From NCBI GenBank assembly GCA_934168245.1, contig CAKPMY010000004.1, positions 62,001 to 126,000 of the forward strand: 64,000 bases of DNA, in the 5' to 3' direction. The notes below the pieces were generated by a model, which saw nothing but the letters and a program-made list of their open reading frames with translations, did not search any database and was not told the DNA's origin. A program made the position numbers and the translations under genes. The DNA is from an uncultured Bacilli bacterium (lineage in GTDB: Bacteria; Bacillota_I; Bacilli_A; RF39; UBA660). This document shows, piece after piece, positions 34,706 to 44,718 of the stretch (the stretch's first letter is position 1; each line of letters opens with the position of its first letter).

Positions 34706-34725
34706 ATTTATTACTCCTTTTTTGT

Positions 34726-36384
34726 TTATTGTTGGCTACCAGGTATAGCGGTGCCATCTAAGGTTGGTAATGGTTCTATGTTGTTTGGCATGGCTTGCAT
34801 TTCTGGTACAACTGGTGCATTTGCTACTAGAGGTTGTTGCATATTGGGTACGGCTTGTAGTGTGGCAACTCCTGGTTGGGCTTGTTGAGGTGATTGTTGT
34901 ACTTGTGGAGTTGGTACTGGTATTACAGGGGCAATTGGTTGTACAGTTGCTTCTGGTAATGGTACGTTTGCTACAGGCATTTGTACTTGCGGTGGTGTTG
35001 GTATTGGTAATACTACATTGTTAGTAGGTACTGGCTCTTGAGGTACAAGTTGTCCTTCTGCTTTTGGTAACTCTGGTACTATACTTGGTTGTAATGGAAC
35101 TACTGTTCCTAGTGTATGTTGTTCAGGAAGTGGTGACTCTACTACATGAGTAGTTGTTACTGGGGAAACAGGTTGTTCTGGAATAACAGGAGCTACTACT
35201 GGTTGTTCTGGAGTTGCAGGCTGAGTAGCCTTACCTACTGAGTTAACTTCTGTCGATGCTTCCTTGTTTTCTTCATTAACTTGCTCTTTTTTTACCTCAT
35301 CAACATCAGCGTCAAATGGAAAATCATCAGCCATGTGACTAGCAACAGCATTTATATCAATATTTTGGTTTTCTAGATATTCAATCAAATGCTTACTTGG
35401 TTTTCTTAAGAATGGTTCCTTGCCAAATACTTTTTGATAAATTACTCTACTTTGTGGTTGATTATTTTCATCAACGTAGAATTCAGTTACTTCATCTACT
35501 TCACGATGAAATTGGCCTCTTTCCTTACTATAGTAGGCTCTAATATGAACACCTAATTGAATGTATCGATATATAGTTGATAGGAATTGATTAACATCTA
35601 GATCTGTTTCCATCAAACTATATAGACGATATGGGATTGCTGAGGCTTTATCAGCATGGATTGTTGACAAGATATTGTGTCCTGAAGAAATTGAGTTTCT
35701 TACTGCTGAAACAGCCTCGGCACTACGTACTTCTGATAATAGAATCCATTTTGGATTCTGTCTCATACATGTTACTAATACATCTGTGTAACTAGCAACA
35801 TTATTTGTTTTCATAGCAACGATATCACGTTGAGGGAAAATCTTATCTAAGTGTAATTCTAGAGTATCCTCAATCGTAATTATTTTTTCATTTGTTTTTG
35901 TATGACTGGCAAGGTATTTTACAAATTCTGTTTTACCTGAACCAGTTTCACCAGCAACGATTATGTTGCAGTGGCCTTCAACACATTTTATTAATATGTC
36001 GTGTATGTCTTGAGTAAAATAATCTTCTTTTAATAATTTTTCTTTTTCCAATCTGATTTTTGCTGGAGTTTTACGGATAACCATAGCAATACCATTTGTT
36101 GCAATTGATGGATGTACGAAGTTTAAACGTAACTCTGCTGATTCAGCATCTAGGAAAGGTTTTGCATTATTGAAAGTTGTACCCATGACATTTGAACATT
36201 GAAAAGCTAACTTTTCAATGAATTCTGGAGTTGCACCATTAACTTCTACTCTGATAGAACCTTGAGTTAGAGAACGAATCCATATCTGCCCGTTATTATC
36301 ATAAGATATATCGGTAATGTCATCATTTTCTAATAGTGACTTTAAAGGTCCAAAATCCAGTTTATCAAAAATATTCTCGTTCAT
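34726..36384 (-). CDS. tadA: TadA/CpaF (VirB11-superfamily) ATPase with Pro-rich tail
   Basis: A 552-aa secretion ATPase. Residues 1-130 are the N-terminal domain. Walker A is IIVAGETGSGKTEFVK (about 143-150), followed by IITIEDTLELHLDK, the Walker B region PKWILLSEVRSAEAV and the His-box SGHNILSTIHADKA. The last about 190 residues are a Pro/Val/Gln-rich low-complexity tail, absent from standard TadA. As the only VirB11-type ATPase in the locus, it may serve both the pilus and the T4SS parts. Confidence 0.9.
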   Translation of the reverse strand: MNENIFDKLDFGPLKSLLENDDITDISYDNNGQIWIRSLTQGSIRVEVNGATPEFIEKLAFQCSNVMGTTFNNAKPFLDAESAELRLNFVHPSIATNGIAMVIRKTPAKIRLEKEKLLKEDYFTQDIHDILIKCVEGHCNIIVAGETGSGKTEFVKYLASHTKTNEKIITIEDTLELHLDKIFPQRDIVAMKTNNVASYTDVLVTCMRQNPKWILLSEVRSAEAVSAVRNSISSGHNILSTIHADKASAIPYRLYSLMETDLDVNQFLSTIYRYIQLGVHIRAYYSKERGQFHREVDEVTEFYVDENNQPQSRVIYQKVFGKEPFLRKPSKHLIEYLENQNIDINAVASHMADDFPFDADVDEVKKEQVNEENKEASTEVNSVGKATQPATPEQPVVAPVIPEQPVSPVTTTHVVESPLPEQHTLGTVVPLQPSIVPELPKAEGQLVPQEPVPTNNVVLPIPTPPQVQMPVANVPLPEATVQPIAPVIPVPTPQVQQSPQQAQPGVATLQAVPNMQQPLVANAPVVPEMQAMPNNIEPLPTLDGTAIPGSQQ

Positions 36385-36425
36385 CTAACCATCCACTCTT
36401 TTCTTATTAATATTCTTTTTAACTG

Positions 36426-37232
36426 TTAATCTGCCAGTGTTACTTCATTAATGAAGTTTACAAGTGCTTCACTTGATACTTTTGTAGTACCTGGTTTATC
36501 TTCTAAGGCTTCACCTGTTGGTACTGGGATTAGGGTTGCATCATAGTTTCTTAAGAACTCAGCCTTTTTTAATACAGTGTAAATCTCTTGATCTACTGCA
36601 AAGATAATCATTGCTGGTGTTCTTTGTTCATCTAAGTTTGCAAATACTGGTTGACCTGATGCATCTTTTACGGCAAGTACTTTAACATTTTCAACTAATT
36701 TACCAAAACGAATTTTATCAGCATCTACTGTTTGAACATTTGGATTAGTTGTATCAACTTTATTTACTATTTTTAGCCAGATATCAATATAGTTTTCTGG
36801 ATATATTGAGTTACCATAAGTTGATTGTGTTGTAACAGCCATGTTGTATAATACTTGTCCTTTTGGATATTTCATTATAATACTATTTGGTAATTGTCCT
36901 TCTTCTACTACGGCAGTCGAATAGAATAAACTACCTTCTGGTATAATGCTATCTGGACGAGCATATTTATCAATTATTTGAGATTGCTGTGTTAATACAT
37001 TTCCTTTTAACATTGATGGAGGTACTTGGATTGTTCCAACTTTATCCTCTGTTATTTGTGTTCCGCCTTTGATTGTTTCTTTGGCATAAGGAACAGTGAT
37101 TGGATTAACGGCACTTTTTACACGCATGTTATAGCCTACATACAATACTAAAACGGCCACTACTACACCGATTACGGTTACAGTATTTTTGTTTTGTAGG
37201 AATTTTACTATTCCATTTGATTTGTTTCCCAT
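36426..37232 (-). CDS. cpaB: CpaB-like SAF-domain protein
   Basis: A 268-aa protein with one N-terminal span (TVTVIGVVVAVLVLYVGYNM) and a SAF/CpaB domain: VPYAKETIKGGTQITEDKVG, then DSIIPEGSLFYSTAVVEEGQ. CpaB/RcpC proteins belong to Tad pilus machines and may bind the wall or the outer part of the apparatus. It lies between the 165-aa pseudopilin-like gene and tadA. Confidence 0.75.
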   Translation of the reverse strand: MGNKSNGIVKFLQNKNTVTVIGVVVAVLVLYVGYNMRVKSAVNPITVPYAKETIKGGTQITEDKVGTIQVPPSMLKGNVLTQQSQIIDKYARPDSIIPEGSLFYSTAVVEEGQLPNSIIMKYPKGQVLYNMAVTTQSTYGNSIYPENYIDIWLKIVNKVDTTNPNVQTVDADKIRFGKLVENVKVLAVKDASGQPVFANLDEQRTPAMIIFAVDQEIYTVLKKAEFLRNYDATLIPVPTGEALEDKPGTTKVSSEALVNFINEVTLAD

Positions 37233-37254
37233 TTTCTTCTTTTCTCCTTCTTTT

Positions 37255-37752
37255 TTAACTTTCTTGACTATACGTATTTGTGTTTGGATCCAATGTAATT
37301 GGTTTTCCTAATTCGTTTTCAGAATCTAAATAAGCCTCAGTTAAGTAGACATCATGTTTTTTTGTAGATTCTACTATGGCATCAAAACTTGTTGTCATTA
37401 TTAAGTTCTGGCTATCAAAACTTAATACTGTTGCAGAGTCTACTTTTACACTTACTTTTGGTGGTACTTCATTGATGTCGTAAATGCTTACTCTGTAGTT
37501 TCTGGTGTTATCAACACTATCAGCAAATCTTCTTAAGAAACTTTCAACAAATTTATCTTTGTCCATACGAATGGCACCATTATCACGATAATATTTTACG
37601 TCAATGGCATCTTCAATTGAAGCCTCGACGGTTTCTTTTACAAGGTAGTAGTCTAATTCACTACCTGTTGAGTAATTTGATATTACGTTTATTAGTAAGA
37701 GACCCATAAGGGCTAATATAATAATTCCAACTGTTAACATTCCTTTATTCAT
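37255..37752 (-). CDS. 165-aa pseudopilin-like protein, copy A
   Basis: A 165-aa protein with an N-terminal helix like that of pilins (MLTVGIIILALMGLLLINVI) and an exterior domain of about 135 residues without cysteines, ending PNTNTYSQES. It is the same as copy B (44708-45205) except for one residue near the end (QES against QDS). Most of the DNA is identical (37304-37775). It follows the Cys-rich protein by 3 bases and continues into the cpaB gene without a terminator. Function unknown; perhaps a minor pilin. Confidence 0.75.
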   Translation of the reverse strand: MNKGMLTVGIIILALMGLLLINVISNYSTGSELDYYLVKETVEASIEDAIDVKYYRDNGAIRMDKDKFVESFLRRFADSVDNTRNYRVSIYDINEVPPKVSVKVDSATVLSFDSQNLIMTTSFDAIVESTKKHDVYLTEAYLDSENELGKPITLDPNTNTYSQES

Positions 37753-37775
37753 ATATTAGCCTCCTATAGTTCCTA
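37304..37775. repeat. 472-bp identical direct repeat, copy A
   Basis: Read by eye, base-for-base identical to 44757-45228 (offset 7453). It covers nearly the whole 165-aa gene, its ribosome site and the last codons of the upstream gene. Flanking sequence diverges abruptly at both ends. Confidence 0.93.
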
Positions 37776-40488
37776 GTAGACTAGAATAGTTTTCACATCT
37801 ATCACTAGTTGCTTGGTTGTTACATCCTAATCTTCCTATTTTCTTAATAAATTTAGTATCTATGGTACTACCTGTTCCTCTAAATAGTGGACTGTTATAG
37901 ACTGAGACACCATTTTCTACTGTAAATGTTCCATTGAAGTTAGTATACTTACCACCGGCTTCATTTTTGGTGTAATCTCGTATCTTTTTCAATGTTGCTT
38001 TGTCTAGATAGAATCTATAATCTAGATCACTTGATGAATCATTATCATCAGCATATATGTCATCTTTTTTCTCTTGAATTCTTTCCATTAATACAGATGG
38101 AGCAATAACATAATTGGTATTTTTTATATTAGTTGCTTCGGCTGTCCAGTTAAAGCCTGGTGTTCTACCAGTTTTAGTGGAATCAGAAGTACTTGTTTCA
38201 TCGGTACTTGGGAATAAGTCTTTATTGTCTACCGTTCTTATCTTATATGAAAGTGTAGATGTTTTGGTAGGATTTTTACAAGATTCATTCGTTTTAGCAC
38301 ACTCTGGGTCAAGACAATCACAGTCAGGTTCTGGATCATGTTTTTTATTTGCGGTTTCATATAAAGCATAGAAACAACTTATATCCATGTTCCAACTATA
38401 GTGACCAAAGTTTTTAGCAGTTGCTTTGATGTTGTATTCTAGTTTTTCTAAGTCTTCTGCTGATGGATAATAGTTTAAGTCTCCTGTCATACCATAATAC
38501 CACCAGAACGTATTAACATCTATTGATTTTAGATTTGTACAGAACTTACCTTGTTTTTTATGCCATGCTTTACCAGTTACTGGTTCATACTTAATTTCAC
38601 CGGTTTTATTATTTACCCAGGTTCCTGGGAAACTCCATTCTGTTAGGTAGGCTTTATCTATTGTACCTTCTCCATAGCAACCTGATTTATCTAGAATGAT
38701 GTTTGAGGCATCGGTTGGTACTCTATTTAGAATAGAAGCACTATAGTCAATCCAATTAGTTGTTGGATTATCTTCTGTTTTATTATTTACTTTGATTGTA
38801 AATTCAGCAGATTTTGTTGAGCATGAGGCTTGAGCATTACACTCACTTACGAAGGCTTCATAGGCTTCTAAATCTTTATGATAATTAGTATCAGCCTCTT
38901 CTTCACTTAAAGGTTCACCATTACTACAACCTGTATAGCGACAATTATCTCTACAACCATTTGAATTGTATTTAAAGCCTTGACCATTAGGTACATATGC
39001 ACCACTGTTGTGGTCTCTTGCTGTCCTTTCTCCTTCATAAATGAAGTAGTATGGAGCATAGGCAGTACAAGTTCCTTCTTCGCCTATCCATGCTGTAATC
39101 TCTCCCGTTGTTCCATTTGCTCTTGTGTAATAACCATTACTCCTTGAATAGTCACATGTGGAACTGACTGTGAAGAGTTTTAATACGGCTGGATTATAGT
39201 ATGTAGAATTTAATTTTTTACTTGTTGTATTCTCATAAACTTGATTATAACATTTATTAATGCAGGCTTGAGTATAGATGCCACCATCACAGGAATTTAC
39301 ACAACTATCAAATTCATCGGTTGGTCCTGCTTGATGTTCTTTATCCTTTAATCCATTACACCATGGTACTGGAATACACACTGGATATTCATCTGGAGTT
39401 GGTGGTCCACCGCTAACAGTTGAATCACATTTTACTTCACTCTGTACTTTTACTTTATATTCAAAGCATAGACCGGCTTTTGTTGCGACTGGTGGTCCAT
39501 ATTCTACAGTTAATGTTTCACTACATTTTTTGGTACAAGTAACTGTATGTTTTAGCGGTAACGTAGTTGTTTTTGTATCTGTTGCATAATAGACATGTTT
39601 ATTAGCATAACTGAATTTACCTATCGTACCTAGATTCTTACTGTCACAAGTTAGTTTTAAACCTTGATTAAATCTTTTGGCATCATCACTTGTTTCTTTG
39701 CTTAAATCATATCTATTTTCATTTGGAATATCAGGTGAGGCATCGGGTATATCAATTGTTGTTTTTAGACTATTCTTATAAGCCTTAACAGCATTTCCAA
39801 TTAACATAGCAACTGTATCTTCGCCATAATTTGCAGTTACATACTCTTTATAACAATATACAGCTAGGCTTGATGCATATATTGATGCTGAATTAGTTGC
39901 AGCAGGATTATATTTTTCAAATACTTCTTTTGAAACGTATTTTTTAAATTTGTCATCCCAAATACCATTACGTAACTTAGCACATAGACCATTGTAATGA
40001 GTATTTTGTTTTTGTTTTACTTCTACTGAACCAGGTATCGTAAAAAATAACTCATATTCTAATTGATTTGCTCGATATCCACAAACTGAATCATTAGTAT
40101 CAGTAAAGTTTAAGATAACTTTAATTATTTGACTCTGTGTTTTATCATAGGCATAGTTTAATTCTTTTACAATGTTACCATTTTTAGAGTTAGCATTTAA
40201 AGTCATTTTTTCTTCTTTTAATACTTTTTCTTCTGGTTCACCATCTTTTGGTACATATGATGAATCTAGTATTTTAATAGTTACATCAAAAGCACCTTTT
40301 TTGATTGCAACTGTTATTTTACCATTATCTATATCATTATTTGAGGTAATACCAAAACGATTTTCAGCGGTTGTCTTATCGCATTTACCTGTATCTTCAG
40401 CATAAACGTTGAGATTTAGGGCCATTATTAAGAAAAAGATTATCATAATAAATATTTTTTTCTTACATTGACTTTTCACTTGCTTCAC
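37756..40488 (-). CDS. large Cys-rich exported protein, copy A
   Basis: A 910-aa exported protein: signal peptide ending near VYAED, then a long exterior region with many cysteines, often paired (CVNSCDGG, CINKCY, CDCLDPEC). It ends LGCNNQATSDRCENYSS then LLGTIGG, nearly the same as copy B. No C-terminal membrane anchor or LPXTG is visible. It shares long blocks with the 971-aa protein at 45209-48124, so the two are paralogues. Start is GTG; an alternative GTG three codons on has better ribosome spacing. Likely an adhesin or pilus-associated surface protein. Confidence 0.75.
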   Translation of the reverse strand: MKQVKSQCKKKIFIMIIFFLIMALNLNVYAEDTGKCDKTTAENRFGITSNNDIDNGKITVAIKKGAFDVTIKILDSSYVPKDGEPEEKVLKEEKMTLNANSKNGNIVKELNYAYDKTQSQIIKVILNFTDTNDSVCGYRANQLEYELFFTIPGSVEVKQKQNTHYNGLCAKLRNGIWDDKFKKYVSKEVFEKYNPAATNSASIYASSLAVYCYKEYVTANYGEDTVAMLIGNAVKAYKNSLKTTIDIPDASPDIPNENRYDLSKETSDDAKRFNQGLKLTCDSKNLGTIGKFSYANKHVYYATDTKTTTLPLKHTVTCTKKCSETLTVEYGPPVATKAGLCFEYKVKVQSEVKCDSTVSGGPPTPDEYPVCIPVPWCNGLKDKEHQAGPTDEFDSCVNSCDGGIYTQACINKCYNQVYENTTSKKLNSTYYNPAVLKLFTVSSTCDYSRSNGYYTRANGTTGEITAWIGEEGTCTAYAPYYFIYEGERTARDHNSGAYVPNGQGFKYNSNGCRDNCRYTGCSNGEPLSEEEADTNYHKDLEAYEAFVSECNAQASCSTKSAEFTIKVNNKTEDNPTTNWIDYSASILNRVPTDASNIILDKSGCYGEGTIDKAYLTEWSFPGTWVNNKTGEIKYEPVTGKAWHKKQGKFCTNLKSIDVNTFWWYYGMTGDLNYYPSAEDLEKLEYNIKATAKNFGHYSWNMDISCFYALYETANKKHDPEPDCDCLDPECAKTNESCKNPTKTSTLSYKIRTVDNKDLFPSTDETSTSDSTKTGRTPGFNWTAEATNIKNTNYVIAPSVLMERIQEKKDDIYADDNDSSSDLDYRFYLDKATLKKIRDYTKNEAGGKYTNFNGTFTVENGVSVYNSPLFRGTGSTIDTKFIKKIGRLGCNNQATSDRCENYSSLLGTIGG

Positions 40489-41290
40489 CTGCCTTCATTG
40501 CTTCTTTAATTTTTTCATAGTTTTTATTTTCTTTTACAGAATAGTTTTTAACCTTCTCATTTTCTCTTACCATTCTGGCATCTATTTTATAGATATAATT
40601 TTTGACTTTACCATAAAATCTTGTACAAGTTGCTAGAGTGATGATGTTGTCATCTTCATTTACATCTATATCGTAGTCGTAAAAACTATCTTTTAAAGAC
40701 TGAGTAATATATTCTTTTAATTCTTTTTTTGTAAAATTCTTTGAGGTATGAGATAAATCATTATCATCTACAATTGTGACAGAAAAGATTTTATATAAAT
40801 AATCTTTTCCAGCAGTCGTATATTGTATATATTGGTTTTCTTTAGCGAAATCTAGATATGTGAATGAAGGTAGTTGTTCAAACCTTGAATGACTTTCCTC
40901 CGTAATTAAAGGTTTACTTGAAACATTTCTGATGTTGTGGCCTTGAATAAAAATTCTATTTTTTATTGTTTGGACTTTATTTTCTAGCCAGGTAAAATCA
41001 TTTCTTATCGTATCAAAGTCTAAATCTATACTTCCATAAATTACAGGATAGTCAATATTAGTTCCTTGAACTTTTAGCCAGCCTAAGGTATCTAGTTCTT
41101 CATGTTCGTTGGCATATTTAGTAATTTCTTCACTCCTTGGCTCTATCTTATAATAGACTGCACTATTATTAGTGATTACTTTTACTAAACCAACTATTAA
41201 TAATATGGTTATTACTAGAAGAACTATGGTTGTAGTTAAAGTTGTAAATATTAGTAACTTTTTTCTATCTTCATTCTTTCTTTTTTTCAT
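40463..41290 (-). CDS. class B-like sortase, copy A
   Basis: A 275-aa sortase: N-terminal anchor (about 13-36), GWLKVQGTNIDYPVIYG, catalytic His in IFIQGHNIRN, Cys in IITLATCTRFYG (about residue 219) and a following Arg in ARMVREN. GWLKV...DYPV and the TLxTC form place it with SrtB-type enzymes, which attach proteins to the wall or build pili. Its 3' end overlaps the start of the Cys-rich gene by 26 bases, strongly suggesting that this protein is its substrate or partner. Confidence 0.85.
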   Translation of the reverse strand: MKKRKNEDRKKLLIFTTLTTTIVLLVITILLIVGLVKVITNNSAVYYKIEPRSEEITKYANEHEELDTLGWLKVQGTNIDYPVIYGSIDLDFDTIRNDFTWLENKVQTIKNRIFIQGHNIRNVSSKPLITEESHSRFEQLPSFTYLDFAKENQYIQYTTAGKDYLYKIFSVTIVDDNDLSHTSKNFTKKELKEYITQSLKDSFYDYDIDVNEDDNIITLATCTRFYGKVKNYIYKIDARMVRENEKVKNYSVKENKNYEKIKEAMKAGEASEKSM

Positions 41291-41297
41291 ATTATCC

Positions 41298-43067
41298 CTA
41301 CTTCGCTATTGTATATGGATCTTCTTTAGTTCCTTGTCCACCAGTTATTTGACATTTTTTGTCTAAGTAACCCACTAGTCTTACACCTGATTCAAAAGGT
41401 ATGTTAGTGTCATAGAATACAGAGCCAAGTTCTGCTACCATATATCTACGATAATCTTCTTCTGAAGAATTCATTAACCAGTAACTATGTTGTACTATGT
41501 TATTTTTTGCAGTATGCATTTCATACATATTTGGAGCATGAAATTTAACTTTATATTTTTTAGTAGAACTTGTACCTTTGTATGTAGCAATAGTTTTATA
41601 AATCGGAACTTCTATTTCTGCTTTTACAAAGTATTTTTCATCTACAGCATCACTGGCTTTTTGGTTGATTATATAACCTATATTTCCTTTTTTATTCGGA
41701 TTATATATGCTCTTCACAGATTCAGATGGATATGATATATTTGTTAGACTATCTACTTTCATAGTCTCATTTGATATTACTTTGATTGTAGAATCAGATG
41801 TTGTCTCTATTATTTGCCATAACATATTTGAATATTTAACATATTCTCCTGAAAGTCTAGTATTTAATAATTCACCAGGTGTTGATATTTCATAATCATC
41901 AATTATATAAGGATCTTTTTCAGTACCTTCACCATCGGTAATTAATGTTGCTCCTTTTATTGTGAAGACTGGTCTTACACCAAAATTGTATTCTTTAGGA
42001 AAGGCCATGTATTTTGAAGGAGTTCCTCCAAAGAAGTTTCTTGTTGCCCAACTCTCTTTAGTGTCTTTAGCATTTGATAACCAAACTATTGTTTTTGGAT
42101 ATAAATAACTTAGGCCATCATCACTGACACTATTATTAATGTCTTGCACTGATAAAACATAAACATTCTTTTCATCAGTCCATTTTGTACATTCTTTGGT
42201 TGAAGTATCTTTTAAAGTATCATTACAATACTTGGCTTTTACTATGAAGTCTTTGGAATCTTTATTGATATGTTCATAGTAATATTTTAACCATTCATCT
42301 AAGTCTGAGTAATTTACATTAGCAACATCTTCTGCTGAGACGATTCTAACATTTCCATCTACTACTCCAACAATTCTGAAATCCATTCCAGAAAATCTAA
42401 TATAGTTATCGATGGCATTTCCAATATAAGTACCATTTTTAGTGGCTTTTTCAACGGTATATTTTAATTCTTGAACTACTTTGATAGTTCTCGTTTTAGT
42501 AGTTTCATTTTTAAAACTATCTGATACTTTATAAGTTAAAGTGTATGTTCCTATTTTAGATGTGTCAATTTTACCAGTTATTTCAACTTCGCTGACATCT
42601 ATTTCACCATCAGTATTATCAACTACTTTTTTAACTCCAGGTTCTTTATAATTTTCGCCTCTATTAAGAGTTATTTCACTAGCACCATTTAAAGTTATTA
42701 CTGGTCCTTGGTGATCAGTTGTTGATTTTAATACACCACATTGTAAGTAAGTGTAATATTTATAACCAGAATCAGTATGTTTTACTTTTACCCAGCTCTT
42801 TGTTATTGAACAAGGCTTTTTACTAAATGGTACATAGAAGTCTTCCTTAATATATGACTCTCTGGTTAGAGTTTGTAGTGTTACTGTTGTCATTCTAGTG
42901 CCAGTTGGTAATTTATCGACATTTATTTCAAAATATCTTTTAGCTGCTGCTAGCATAGTCTTTTCATTTCTTTTAAAGGTTATATATGGTGATAATACTA
43001 AGAACCAAATAAATAAACCGATAATAATTAAAGTAACTACTAAACGTATTTGTTTCATTTTTTTCAT
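41298..43067 (-). CDS. single-span surface protein: DUF5011 Ig-like + DUF6273-like repeats
   Basis: A 589-aa protein: membrane span about 7-27, the AAAKRYFEINVDKLP segment (40-54), an Ig-like DUF5011 domain at about 121-200 (GPVITLNGASEITLNRGE), then two DUF6273-like units, each ending in a GxGTxxDPY pattern (FGVRPVFTIKGATLITDGEG about residue 390, and CQITGGQGTKEDPY at the end). The same span+AAKxYF+DUF6273 plan is seen at 19009-20316. Surface location is clear; the function is unknown. Confidence 0.65.
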   Translation of the reverse strand: MKKMKQIRLVVTLIIIGLFIWFLVLSPYITFKRNEKTMLAAAKRYFEINVDKLPTGTRMTTVTLQTLTRESYIKEDFYVPFSKKPCSITKSWVKVKHTDSGYKYYTYLQCGVLKSTTDHQGPVITLNGASEITLNRGENYKEPGVKKVVDNTDGEIDVSEVEITGKIDTSKIGTYTLTYKVSDSFKNETTKTRTIKVVQELKYTVEKATKNGTYIGNAIDNYIRFSGMDFRIVGVVDGNVRIVSAEDVANVNYSDLDEWLKYYYEHINKDSKDFIVKAKYCNDTLKDTSTKECTKWTDEKNVYVLSVQDINNSVSDDGLSYLYPKTIVWLSNAKDTKESWATRNFFGGTPSKYMAFPKEYNFGVRPVFTIKGATLITDGEGTEKDPYIIDDYEISTPGELLNTRLSGEYVKYSNMLWQIIETTSDSTIKVISNETMKVDSLTNISYPSESVKSIYNPNKKGNIGYIINQKASDAVDEKYFVKAEIEVPIYKTIATYKGTSSTKKYKVKFHAPNMYEMHTAKNNIVQHSYWLMNSSEEDYRRYMVAELGSVFYDTNIPFESGVRLVGYLDKKCQITGGQGTKEDPYTIAK

Positions 43068-43079
43068 ATATTTATCTCC

Positions 43080-44639
43080 TTACTTTAACTTATATGTGTA
43101 CTGATTATTTCTTACTGTTATAATTAGTTTTATGTTTTTAGCATTAACGATATCGTCAGGTACTCTTATATATACATATTTTCCATAATACTTGGATATT
43201 TCAAGAGCATTTTTAATTCTAAGCCCTTTCCTAGTTTTGCCATTATCTACTATATAACTAATTTTACCATAACTAGTTAAAAAGTCAATCATATCTTCGC
43301 CGCCAAAGTCATTTGAAGCAAATTCCATTTTTAATACTTTATATCCTTTTACGGCTTTAGAGGTGTACTCTTTTACTTGACAAAAGCCGTTTTGACAAAC
43401 ATTTTTTCCATAAGTTGCTGTATCAGTTATAGTCATGTTATCTAAGGCAAACTCTAATTCTTCATTTGAAACTTTAACATTCATAATATCGCCTATTTCA
43501 ATTGGATCATTTTGAGTCACTTTAGATAAGTCCGCTAGTTTTAATTTTATTTTACGTAGGTGTTTATCATTACCTGATAATTCTTGATAATATAAAACAA
43601 AACGATTAATTTCTTCTTTTTCACTGGCTTTGTAAATTAGAAGTAAATTTCTTTCTTGACCATTTGATAAAGTTAAATCATCTATAGTAGTACCTAAATC
43701 TTTAAAAGATGTTTCATAAGTTCTATTAGTTGGAGAATGGTTGTTAGTTCTATTCATAACATGAAAACGATTAAAGTTTACTTTACGTTTTTGGGCATTA
43801 TTTTTAATAGTTATATCTAAAATTACAAAACTATTTCCTTCTGAGATTTTATCTCCTTTATAATCTTTATCAGTATAGTAGCTATTATTTATTTTTATAG
43901 TATAGCCATTTGTATTGATAAGATCACCTTGTTTATATGATTTATTAGTAATAAAGATAAAAACGTAACTTTTATACATTATAAAGATAAGTAGTAAGGC
44001 TAGAGCAATGTTTACTGGAAGACTGTGTTCTTTGTAAAAGTAACCTAAGTTTCGTTTTAACTTTCTATATAGACGTTTAATACTATCTTTATCAACATCA
44101 ATACTAATCTCAATTTCTTCTCTATCGCCTTCGGCTAATTCTAAGTATTCAGCATCGGCTTTAAAATCAAATTTGTTTAAGTCGACCCCTAAAATTCTGA
44201 TGGCTAGAATAACGAAAACTGCATATTGAGGAAGTGTTAATAAGAAAATAATGTCTCGTAAGGCTCTAATACCAGTTGATTCTACGACACCAGTGTAACT
44301 ATTGAAGTAACTAGCAACGAAGGAAAAGGCTATTAGTAAGGCAGAGTATTCTATTGCTAGAAGGAGATATATTTTCCAAGGTTTATTCTTGTGTTTTAAA
44401 AGAATAACTAGGGCTACACTTGAGGCAATTATTAAGAATAAGCAGAGTACAGGAAAAAAACCAGTATAAGTTGATATTGGCTCATTGTTGACATCGTATG
44501 TAAATAAGTCCATAAATTCTTTAATAAATGAACTTAAAGTAATACATTTGTAGTAGACATATGCACATAATATGAACATGAAAATATGAATCTTTTTGAA
44601 ATTTTTAATCAAAAAGGCATACGGTTTTCTAACTATCAC
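43080..44639 (-). CDS. polytopic membrane protein with exterior DUF4352-like domain
   Basis: A 519-aa protein. Four hydrophobic segments in the first 170 residues, a cytoplasmic acidic loop, a fifth span (PVNIALALLLIFIMYKSYVF), then an exterior beta-rich part (GNSFVILDITIKNNAQKRKV) like DUF4352. GTG at 44639 is taken as start since GGGAG lies nine bases upstream; a TTG at 44648 is too close to it. It is the first gene after the terminator at 44695-44718, so probably starts the second transcript of the locus. Role unknown. Confidence 0.6.
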   Translation of the reverse strand: MIVRKPYAFLIKNFKKIHIFMFILCAYVYYKCITLSSFIKEFMDLFTYDVNNEPISTYTGFFPVLCLFLIIASSVALVILLKHKNKPWKIYLLLAIEYSALLIAFSFVASYFNSYTGVVESTGIRALRDIIFLLTLPQYAVFVILAIRILGVDLNKFDFKADAEYLELAEGDREEIEISIDVDKDSIKRLYRKLKRNLGYFYKEHSLPVNIALALLLIFIMYKSYVFIFITNKSYKQGDLINTNGYTIKINNSYYTDKDYKGDKISEGNSFVILDITIKNNAQKRKVNFNRFHVMNRTNNHSPTNRTYETSFKDLGTTIDDLTLSNGQERNLLLIYKASEKEEINRFVLYYQELSGNDKHLRKIKLKLADLSKVTQNDPIEIGDIMNVKVSNEELEFALDNMTITDTATYGKNVCQNGFCQVKEYTSKAVKGYKVLKMEFASNDFGGEDMIDFLTSYGKISYIVDNGKTRKGLRIKNALEISKYYGKYVYIRVPDDIVNAKNIKLIITVRNNQYTYKLK

Positions 44640-44694
44640 TATAATCAACTCCCATTACTCTATCTTTAATAAGTATAAACCAAATATGAAAAAA

Positions 44695-44718
44695 AAGATA
44701 GTTATTTTTAACTATCTT
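44695..44718 (-). terminator. terminator after the sortase module B
   Basis: Minus-strand AAGATAGTTA-AAAA-TAACTATCTT, a perfect 10-pair stem followed by at least six T. It overlaps the stop of copy B of the 165-aa gene and separates module B from the rest. Confidence 0.9.

Noticed and set aside
34764..35024. Plus-strand open frame opposite the TadA tail
   Set aside because: It is the complement of the Pro/Val/Gln-rich repeat and gives a Leu/Val-rich artefact.
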